13,032 bases of DNA from Candidatus Sumerlaeota bacterium (GTDB lineage Bacteria; Sumerlaeota; Sumerlaeia; MWCT01; JAGHBZ01): assembly GCA_021160705.1 (NCBI GenBank), contig JAGHBZ010000049.1, forward strand, positions 1 through 13,032. The letters are read 5' to 3'. Each line of letters opens with the position of its first letter. Positions within the stretch are counted from its first letter, which is position 1. A model generated the notes under the pieces. The model saw nothing but the letters and a program-made list of their open reading frames with translations. It was not told the origin of the DNA and made no database searches. Both the position numbers and the translations under genes were made by a program. Positions 1 to 6,156 of this stretch are shown here, piece by piece.

Positions 1-797
1 GCAGTATGGTATACTGGGTAAGGTTAGGCTGTTTTTTATTCTTTTTGCTCATCATATTATTGACGGGTGCACGGGGTGCGTTTATCGGGTTAATTGTGGG
101 GAGTCTTTTCATAGTAATTGTCAGCCTCAAGACACGCCGTTTGATATTGAGAAAAGTGCATTATTTTAGTTTTGGAACGGTTATAGTAGCTCTTGCGGTG
201 ATTGTAACTATTTTCTCGTTTCCGAATCCAATCAATGTGAGGAATCTTAACGTGCTTGGGCGGTTTAAACATCTGGTAGATATTCGTGACGACTCCATTA
301 AAGAACGTATACTGTTTTATGGGGTTTGTGCTGAGATGATTGCAGACCATCCTGTAATTGGTATTGGCTCAGGAATGTTTACAGTGAAGTTTTATCCATA
401 CATCCGTGAAATGGTAGAACGAGATTCAAAAGCCGGGATGCTTATGACATTAGGGGACTTAAAAAACAGGGTACCGGAAAATGCGCATAATGACTTTTTG
501 CAGTTCTGGGTAGAATATGGGAGTCTTGGTTTTTTTGCGTTTCTGTTAGCGATTAGTTCTCATTTGTCTGCTACGTATACCCGATTGCTACACTCCAATG
601 TTCCATTGAAGCGCTCATTACTGGATATGTCGCTGATAGGAGCGGTCTTATGTCTAACAGTAAACGCGGCGTTTAGTTTTCCGCTCCACACGCCCACGCG
701 AGCGACGCTTTTCTGGATATTGTTTGGACTCAGCCATAAAATGTCGGACTTTCACGGTACAGGGTGCATCAATGACGAGAAAGGCAAAATCTCGTAG
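1..797 (+). CDS. Wzy_C (O-antigen ligase/polymerase-like) membrane protein, 5'-truncated by window edge
   Basis: The frame is open to the left window edge, so the first ATG (position 6) is probably internal and the N-terminal membrane half is missing. Counting from that ATG, the visible part has a membrane segment (about residues 7-20) ending in LLTGARGAFIGL, which resembles the conserved Arg-containing turn of Wzy/WaaL proteins. A second membrane segment lies near 55-72. The Wzy_C periplasmic loop follows: ERILFYG (100-106), DHPVIGIGSGMF (114-125) and ENAHNDFL (158-165), then YGSLGFF and two further hydrophobic stretches. Proteins of this family transfer or polymerise lipid-linked glycans on the outer face of the cytoplasmic membrane. 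The donor and acceptor cannot be read from the sequence. The gene overlaps the next one by 26 bases, so the two are probably cotranscribed and may be translationally coupled. Family assignment is firm; ligase versus polymerase is not decidable. Confidence 0.85.
   Translation, partial: SMVYWVRLGCFLFFLLIILLTGARGAFIGLIVGSLFIVIVSLKTRRLILRKVHYFSFGTVIVALAVIVTIFSFPNPINVRNLNVLGRFKHLVDIRDDSIKERILFYGVCAEMIADHPVIGIGSGMFTVKFYPYIREMVERDSKAGMLMTLGDLKNRVPENAHNDFLQFWVEYGSLGFFAFLLAISSHLSATYTRLLHSNVPLKRSLLDMSLIGAVLCLTVNAAFSFPLHTPTRATLFWILFGLSHKMSDFHGTGCINDEKGKIS
761..766 (+). promoter_or_regulatory. Shine-Dalgarno site that fixes the start of the first TMTC gene
   Basis: AGGGTG lies five bases upstream of the ATG at 772. 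It favours this ATG over the in-frame TTG at 724. The protein from 772 (MTRKAKSRR) also lines up with the start of its downstream paralogue (MTKTRKRPD), which supports the choice. The site lies inside the coding sequence of the upstream Wzy_C gene. Confidence 0.6.
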
Positions 798-2814
798 GTC
801 ACATAAGAGTAAATCAATTTTGTTTTTAATTCTTGAGAACAGGCTCTATTCGTTGGTGATTATTTTTTTTCTTGTAGTTATCACGTTTGCCAACAGTACC
901 CGGAATGAATTCACTTACGATGATATTCCTTACATCAAAGACAATAAAAACGTTACCAGCTTGAAATACCTGCCGAAAATCTTTAGCGAACCGTATCCGC
1001 CTCATATGCCAGAGCTGGGATTATACCGCCCGATTGTTGAAGTGAGTTATATGATTGATTATGCGCTGGGTATTAGACATACCGAGCTGGAGGCACTGGG
1101 GCTTGAGCCTGAGATTGACAAGCTCCCGTTTCACATTACCAATATTCTTATACACTTTATGGTCTGTGTGCTTGTCTATGTAATTGCGCTAAGACTCTAT
1201 AGTGAGCATAGGCTGGTTGCATTTATGAGTGCGGGCATTTTTGCGGTAATGCCTGCTCACGTGGAGGTAGTTGCCTCTGTTGTGGGTCGAGCAGAAAGTT
1301 TAGCTACACTGTTTTACTTGCTTTCCTTTTATCTGGTCATTGTCTCGCCGGTGGATGAGTCTTATTTTTCCTTAAAGAAGCTCTCAGCATATCTTTGCTT
1401 TTTACTCGCATTGCTGTCAAAAGAGATGGCGATTACCCTGCCCCTCGTGGTCGGGGTATATCTCGTGCTGTTCCGCAGAGATGAGATTAAACGTGCCTCA
1501 GCGTATGGCGGTATTCCCGGATTTCTGGTTTTATATCTTCTGCCTTATGTGTGCGTATTCCTGATGTATATAGTAACTCGCATCAATGTGGTAGGCTATG
1601 TAGGTATTGCTGAGGAGGGTACTTATTTTGCCAAGAATCCTGAGCTACCACCTGTCGCTTCAATGCTAATTGTGTTTCTCGCATATCTCAAGTTGATGAT
1701 TTTTCCGGATGTGCTTCACATTGATTATAACTTCCCATTGCCCATCTTTGATGGTGTTCGCATACCCGCACCCACAGGCATTCTGGCGCCACTGCCGTTG
1801 CTTGGGTTGTTTGTGCTTCTGCTCTGGTTAGGTCTTGGTGTCTATCTTTTTATCAGGCGCAACAAACTCGCCTTCCTTTTATTATGGTTTCCTGTGACGC
1901 TTTTCCCGGTATCAAACATCATCCCCTTTGGTGACATTATGGCAGAGAGATTCCTGTATCTTCCTTCTGTGGGGTTCTGCATACTTATTGGCTGGGTATT
2001 TTCGCGATTTATTCTTCTGCATTCAGCTCATTCACCACGCCTGAACAGACAGACTCAGATTGCACTTGCAGTCTTTGTTATCGTGATGCTCGCAATGATG
2101 TACCGCTGTATAAAACGAAACGCCGACTGGAAAGATAGCGTTGCACTCTGGAATTCTGTAGAGCGAGTTGACCCGGATAACTATGACCTCCATTATGCGC
2201 TTGGGCACGCATATCAAGAGTTGCGAAAATACTATCTGACACGTGGCAATATATATCAGCAACTCGGGCAACTTAAACGCGCACAGCAATACCTCCGCCT
2301 CGCAGAAAAATATGAGAACCTCGCTATTAAGTCCTACTATACCTCTATTGAGAAACATCCCAGATATTACGAATCGTACCATAACCTGGCAGAACTGTTA
2401 GCAGAAGCCAAGCATCCAAATCTGGCTGAAGCTGCCCGATTAGAAAAATTCCTTGTTGACTCTGCACTACCCGATAACTGGAAACACATAGATATGTTTA
2501 ATTACGCTCTGGGTGCGGTATACGTTAAAATGAAGAAATGGGACAAAGCACTCACGTATTTTAGACGAGCGATTCGCTTTAACCCGAACAAGATGGACTA
2601 TTATAATAACGTTGGTGCTGCACTGGCATCGTTGGGACACTACCAGATGGCTGAAAAATTCTGGAGATATGTGCTCTCAAGAGACCCGTTTAATGAAGCC
2701 GCTGAAAAAAATCTCAAACGATTAGAGAATCTTAAACGTCTCTACGGGACCAATCCAATTCCACCGTCTGAAAAATTTAAATTCTCCACAAAGACACCGC
2801 AGTTGCAAAAGTAA
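772..2814 (+). CDS. TMTC-like membrane glycosyltransferase-type protein with C-terminal TPR repeats, copy A
   Basis: The protein has 680 residues from the ATG at 772. After a basic N-terminus comes a membrane segment (about 25-41), then an extracytoplasmic loop with the acidic pair in TYDDIPY (48-54) and LYRPIVE (84-90). Next are FHITNILIH (120-128), the VGRAE signature (171-175) and LALLSKE (212-218). The DUF1736-like stretch runs from about 290 to 335 (MIFPDVLHIDYNFPLP, 309-324), followed by FGDIMAERFLYLPS (386-399) and a last membrane segment near 428-443. The remainder (about 455-655) is helical TPR-type sequence, clearest at WDKALTYFRRAIRFNP (590-605). This is the architecture of eukaryotic TMTC1-4, which are GT-C-fold O-mannosyltransferases, so a lipid-sugar-dependent transferase acting outside the membrane is the best inference. 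The family's usual HPVHTE loop reads MPAHVE here (160-165). It is a tandem paralogue of the next gene and overlaps the previous one. Substrate is unknown. Confidence 0.85.
   Translation: MTRKAKSRRSHKSKSILFLILENRLYSLVIIFFLVVITFANSTRNEFTYDDIPYIKDNKNVTSLKYLPKIFSEPYPPHMPELGLYRPIVEVSYMIDYALGIRHTELEALGLEPEIDKLPFHITNILIHFMVCVLVYVIALRLYSEHRLVAFMSAGIFAVMPAHVEVVASVVGRAESLATLFYLLSFYLVIVSPVDESYFSLKKLSAYLCFLLALLSKEMAITLPLVVGVYLVLFRRDEIKRASAYGGIPGFLVLYLLPYVCVFLMYIVTRINVVGYVGIAEEGTYFAKNPELPPVASMLIVFLAYLKLMIFPDVLHIDYNFPLPIFDGVRIPAPTGILAPLPLLGLFVLLLWLGLGVYLFIRRNKLAFLLLWFPVTLFPVSNIIPFGDIMAERFLYLPSVGFCILIGWVFSRFILLHSAHSPRLNRQTQIALAVFVIVMLAMMYRCIKRNADWKDSVALWNSVERVDPDNYDLHYALGHAYQELRKYYLTRGNIYQQLGQLKRAQQYLRLAEKYENLAIKSYYTSIEKHPRYYESYHNLAELLAEAKHPNLAEAARLEKFLVDSALPDNWKHIDMFNYALGAVYVKMKKWDKALTYFRRAIRFNPNKMDYYNNVGAALASLGHYQMAEKFWRYVLSRDPFNEAAEKNLKRLENLKRLYGTNPIPPSEKFKFSTKTPQLQK
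1657..2100 (+). repeat. Near-identical block shared with the downstream paralogue (unit 1)
   Basis: This 444-base block aligns without gaps to 3706-4149 (offset 2049). I counted about 42 mismatches, of which 26 fall in the middle 120 bases (1801-1920). The outer parts, 1657-1800 and 1921-2100, show about 8 differences each. Sequence just outside both edges differs at nearly every synonymous site. Confidence 0.9.
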
Positions 2815-2829
2815 TACAGCGAAACAATA

Positions 2830-4860
2830 ATGACAAAGACCCGCAAAAGACCTGACAAACAGCCTTTTTTATCTCTAATTTTTGAGAAAAGCACTTACTC
2901 GTTACCGCTCATTTCTCTTCTGGTAGTGATTACGTTTGCTAATATTATTCAGAACGAGTTTACTGGTGATGACGTTGCGTATGTCAGAGACAATGAATAT
3001 GTCAAGAGCGTAAAATACCTGTTAGAGATTTTTACCAGACCCTATCCCCCAATGTTGCCGGAGCTTGGGTTATACCGCCCGATAGTAGAACTTACTTATA
3101 TGATTGATTACGCATTGGGCATCAGACATAGCGAGTTTGAATCGCTTGGATTTAAACCTGAGATTGACACCACTCCGTTCCAGGTGACTGATATTTTGAT
3201 ACACCTTTTAGTCTGCATAGCGGTCTACTTCATTGCATTGCAGATATTTCCCGAAAATAAGTTGATAGCTTTTCTCTCCAGTGCGATTTTTGCCGTACAC
3301 CCAGTTCATACCGAAGACGTCTCATCTATCGTTGGTAGAGCCGAAACCCTATCAACGCTTTTTTGTCTGCTATCTTTTTATCTGGTCACTCGCTCGTCAC
3401 TTGATGAGTCGTATTTCTCGCCAAAACGACTACTTTCATATCTCTTCTTTTTATTAGCCCTGTTATCAAAAGAAACTGCAATCACACTCCCGGTAATTAT
3501 CCTGATTTACATCCCTCTTTTCCGGCGTGAAGAACTCCAGCGCCTGACGACTTCACTTAATTCTTTTGTTTTCCTGCTCCTGTATATCCTGCCGTATATT
3601 GCGGTGTTTATGGTCTATATGGTTGCCCGAATAAATGTCGTGGGCACAATTGGTATCCCTGAATCATCTACCTATTTTGCGGCGTATCCGAATTTACCTC
3701 GCGTTGCTTCAATGCTGATTGTGTTTCTGGCATATTTCAAGTTGATGATTTTTCCTGACGTGCTTCACATTGATTATAACTTCCCATTGCCCATCTTTGA
3801 TGGCGTTCGTATACCTGCACCCACAGGCATTCTGGCGCCACTGCCGTTGTTTGGCTTGTTTATGCTTTTACTATGGGTTGGGGGCGGCGTATATCTTTTT
3901 GTTAAACGCAACAAACTCGCTTTCCTCTTATTATGGTTTCCTGTAACGCTTTTTCCAGTGTCCAATATCATCCCCTTTGGTGACATTATGGCGGAGAGAT
4001 TCCTGTATCTTCCTTCTGCGGGGTTCTGCATACTTATTGGCTGGGTATTTTCGCGATTCATTCTCCTGCATTCAGCTCATTCACCACACCTGAGCAGACA
4101 GACTCAGATTGCACTTGTGGTCTTTGTTATCGTGATGCTCGCAATGATGTATCGTTCTATTAAACGTAATCTGGACTGGAGAGATAACATCACTCTCTGG
4201 AAATCGGTAGAACGAATTGACCCGGAAAATTATAATGTGAATCACGCACTTGGACATTCATATCTGGTATTGCGTCAGCGTCACCTTGAGCAGGGCAATG
4301 CGTTGCTGGCATTAGGACGCACCAGTGAAGCACAACAGCATCTCCGCCTCGCTGAGAAATACGAACAGATTGCTATCAAGTACTTCTACAAATCTATTGA
4401 AAAACACCCTGAGTACCTGGAGTCGTACTATAACCTTGCCCTATTATTAATGTATGCAAAAAAACCAAATTTTGACGAGGCTCTCAGGCTGGTTCAATAT
4501 CTACTCGACCATACATTTCCCGATGATTGGCGAGATGCCGCTCATTTTAATTTCACTATGGCGTCGGTCTATTTTGGTATGAAGAAATATGATAAGGCTA
4601 TAGAATATTATTTACGAGCGATTAGGTTTGACCCGAACAGGATGGATTATTACAACAACATTGCTTCAGCATACGCTATGTCAGGGAACTTTAAAATGGC
4701 TGAGAAATACTGGCGGTACGTGCTGGCAAGAGAACCTTTTAATAAAACTGCTACAAAACGTATAAAACAGCTGGAGGCACTGAAACGCCTTTACGGCACT
4801 AACATACCACCTACAGCCAAATTCCCTTTCTCCCTCACACCGCCTCAATTGGATAAATAG
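2830..4860 (+). CDS. TMTC-like membrane glycosyltransferase-type protein with C-terminal TPR repeats, copy B
   Basis: The protein has 676 residues and is collinear with the upstream copy. It has a membrane segment (about 24-40), TGDDVAY (45-51), LYRPIVE (81-87), and a canonical TMTC loop HPVHTEDVSSIVGRAE (157-172). LALLSKE (208-214), MIFPDVLHIDYNFPLP (305-320) and FGDIMAERFLYLPS (382-395) follow, and a last membrane segment sits near 425-440. TPR-like helices fill about 450-650, best seen in YDKAIEYYLRAIRFDP (587-602). By family, it is probably a GT-C-type transferase using a lipid-linked sugar, with the TPR half binding an acceptor or partner; this is inference. It starts 15 bases after the previous stop. 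No Shine-Dalgarno sequence is visible upstream, so reinitiation from the upstream gene is possible. It keeps the signature loop that copy A has lost, so it is the better candidate for an active enzyme. Confidence 0.86.
   Translation: MTKTRKRPDKQPFLSLIFEKSTYSLPLISLLVVITFANIIQNEFTGDDVAYVRDNEYVKSVKYLLEIFTRPYPPMLPELGLYRPIVELTYMIDYALGIRHSEFESLGFKPEIDTTPFQVTDILIHLLVCIAVYFIALQIFPENKLIAFLSSAIFAVHPVHTEDVSSIVGRAETLSTLFCLLSFYLVTRSSLDESYFSPKRLLSYLFFLLALLSKETAITLPVIILIYIPLFRREELQRLTTSLNSFVFLLLYILPYIAVFMVYMVARINVVGTIGIPESSTYFAAYPNLPRVASMLIVFLAYFKLMIFPDVLHIDYNFPLPIFDGVRIPAPTGILAPLPLFGLFMLLLWVGGGVYLFVKRNKLAFLLLWFPVTLFPVSNIIPFGDIMAERFLYLPSAGFCILIGWVFSRFILLHSAHSPHLSRQTQIALVVFVIVMLAMMYRSIKRNLDWRDNITLWKSVERIDPENYNVNHALGHSYLVLRQRHLEQGNALLALGRTSEAQQHLRLAEKYEQIAIKYFYKSIEKHPEYLESYYNLALLLMYAKKPNFDEALRLVQYLLDHTFPDDWRDAAHFNFTMASVYFGMKKYDKAIEYYLRAIRFDPNRMDYYNNIASAYAMSGNFKMAEKYWRYVLAREPFNKTATKRIKQLEALKRLYGTNIPPTAKFPFSLTPPQLDK
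3706..4149 (+). repeat. Near-identical block shared with the upstream paralogue (unit 2)
   Basis: This is the partner of 1657-2100, in the same orientation and frame. It encodes about residues 293-440 of copy B: the DUF1736-like stretch through the final membrane segment. Protein identity over this block is about 92% (12 differences in 151 aligned residues). Confidence 0.9.
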
Positions 4861-4990
4861 TGTAATTTATCTGTCACATCCCCGGGAGAAAAGTCTGGAT
4901 TACAACATTTTCTATTTGAAATATAGAAAGCAGATTGCAGATTTAACGAATGGACTCGCTCTTTTTATTTTTCAAAACCTCTTAAAATGG

Positions 4991-5022
4991 AAAAAATGAG
5001 AGCCGACCCCAGAGGTTCCTCA
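4991..5022 (-). terminator. Weak candidate Rho-independent terminator of the deaminase gene
   Basis: Read on the minus strand, an imperfect hairpin (arms 5014-5022 and 4997-5004, with G-U pairing and a small internal loop, nine-base loop) is followed directly by six T residues (4991-4996). It begins only three bases after the stop codon of the deaminase gene, which is the expected place. The stem is short and imperfect, so the call is tentative. No comparable hairpin serves the plus-strand operon ending at 4860. The rest of this 165-base spacer is AT-rich, with a T-rich run near 4960-4975 and no gene that I can support. Confidence 0.4.
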
Positions 5023-5025
5023 CTC

Positions 5026-6084
5026 TTACAGGCGGTCTTCGGTTTTTGTCTCAGAGATTTCAGCCATCTTCTTGAGTGCGGCATTTAGCATTTTTACCTT
5101 ATGATGATAAGGAAGAAAAGTACTCTTGAACCCAAAAATGAGCAGATTTTTTATCTCATCCAGCGTGAAATTAAGATGTTTTGATGCCAGATAAAGCTCC
5201 TTGGTCACTGTAGTATCCGAGACAAGGCGATTATCTGTATTGATGGTCACCCGAAGACCATAATCATAATAGAAACGTAGTGGATGGTGTTCATAATCAG
5301 GCACAGCGTGGGTGTGGACGTTACTGGACAGGCAAATCTCAAGTGGAATCCGATGGTCATTGACGTAGTTTAATAGGTCGCCATTTTCTTTCAGACGCAC
5401 CGCATGCCCCAGTCGGTGAGTACGAAGATAATGTAATGCCTGATGAATACTTTCCGGACCAAACGATTCGCCCGCATGCACAGTGCAGTTGATATTGTTG
5501 TTAATAATGGTATAAAACGCTTTGAGGTGTTCTTTTGCTGGATGTGCTTCTTCAGAGCCAGCAAGGTCAAATCCAACAACACCACGGTTCTTATAAGCAA
5601 CACATAACTCAGCCAATCGCACTGAAATGTCAGGACTGATTTCTCGTATGCCAGAGATAATAATTCCCCATTTCACGCCGAAATCTTTTTCGCCTCGTGC
5701 GAGCCCTTCAATGACAGCGTCCATAATATGGATGAGTTTAAGACCTTTTTTCGTATGCAGAATTGGGGAGAAGCGCACTTCAATATACCAGACATTTTCT
5801 TTAGCACAGTCCTCCAGCAACTCATACGCCACTCTGGTAAGCGCTTCTCTGGTCTGAAGCAACATTAAAGTAATTTCAAAAGCCTTTAGATACTCCTCAA
5901 GACTCTTGCAATTGTCCTGATTCTTTACCACCAGAGCCCTCAGGGAGTCCGGGTCATTGGCTGGCAGATTGACTTTTTGTTCTTCTGCGAGCTCCAGCAT
6001 TGTCTCTATCCGGAGTGAACCATCTAAATGACAGTGCAGGTCTGTTTTGGGTAATGGTAATAAGAGTTCCTGCGAAACTTCCAT
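5026..6084 (-). CDS. add: Adenosine deaminase family protein
   Basis: The 352-residue length is usual for this amidohydrolase family. Visible metal and catalytic elements are the HCH pair in KTDLHCHLDGSL (H17, H19), GFDLAGSEE (171-179), TVHAGES with metal-binding H203 and catalytic E206, RLGHAVR with H227, CLSSNVHTHAVP (251-262), and INTDNRL with metal-binding D284. Known members hydrolyse adenosine to inosine and ammonia in the cytosol (purine salvage). The position after D284 is Asn (TDN) rather than the TDD of mammalian and E. coli enzymes. This TDN form occurs in some bacterial members, some of which are aminodeoxyfutalosine deaminases of menaquinone synthesis, so the substrate is not certain. 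The ATG at 6084 is preceded by AAGGTG at five bases spacing (6090-6095), which supports the start. It is a single gene, convergent with the TMTC unit and divergent from the second Wzy_C gene. Confidence 0.88.
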   Translation of the reverse strand: MEVSQELLLPLPKTDLHCHLDGSLRIETMLELAEEQKVNLPANDPDSLRALVVKNQDNCKSLEEYLKAFEITLMLLQTREALTRVAYELLEDCAKENVWYIEVRFSPILHTKKGLKLIHIMDAVIEGLARGEKDFGVKWGIIISGIREISPDISVRLAELCVAYKNRGVVGFDLAGSEEAHPAKEHLKAFYTIINNNINCTVHAGESFGPESIHQALHYLRTHRLGHAVRLKENGDLLNYVNDHRIPLEICLSSNVHTHAVPDYEHHPLRFYYDYGLRVTINTDNRLVSDTTVTKELYLASKHLNFTLDEIKNLLIFGFKSTFLPYHHKVKMLNAALKKMAEISETKTEDRL

Positions 6085-6156
6085 TTTTTCACCTTGCTTT
6101 TCTAAGATAACCTAATAAAGGTATTATCAGATTGAATGTAAATATTCTATTCAATT
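6085..6156. promoter_or_regulatory. Divergent AT-rich promoter region
   Basis: These 72 bases separate the starts of the deaminase (minus) and the long Wzy_C gene (plus), so promoters for both must lie here or within the coding ends. On the minus strand GATAAT (6123-6128) could be a -10 element, but no well-spaced -35 is visible. On the plus strand the sequence is too AT-rich to choose a box with confidence. Confidence 0.35.
6131..6155. repeat. Operator-like inverted repeat ATTGAAT-N11-ATTCAAT
   Basis: Perfect 7-base arms at 6131-6137 and 6149-6155 flank an 11-base spacer, so arm centres are 18 bases apart. It ends one base before the ATG at 6157 and sits upstream of the opposing gene's possible -10. 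The position fits a repressor site, but the AT-rich composition makes chance occurrence quite possible. Confidence 0.3.

Noticed and set aside
724..771. In-frame TTG start that would add 16 residues to TMTC copy A
   Set aside because: The ATG at 772 has AGGGTG upstream and its N-terminus aligns with copy B; the extension has no counterpart in copy B.
3774..4061. 95-codon open frame antisense to TMTC copy B
   Set aside because: It lies wholly inside a strongly supported gene, has low-complexity basic sequence and no recognisable family. The matching stretch of copy A is similar only because of the repeat.
4861..4904. Inverted pair TGTAAT...ATTACA in the convergent spacer
   Set aside because: Six-base arms 32 bases apart are expected by chance.
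4909..4929. Hairpin TTTCTAT-N7-ATAGAAA after the TMTC operon as a terminator
   Set aside because: The stem is almost all A-T and no T-run follows directly. It is probably chance in AT-rich sequence.
4930..4943. Tandem GCAGATT GCAGATT
   Set aside because: Only two 7-base units, with no further copies nearby; no sign of an array or attachment site.
5230..5235. TDN instead of TDD in the deaminase active-site region as a sign of inactivation
   Set aside because: The first Asp, which binds metal, is kept, and TDN occurs in a subgroup of bacterial family members. All other metal and catalytic residues are present.
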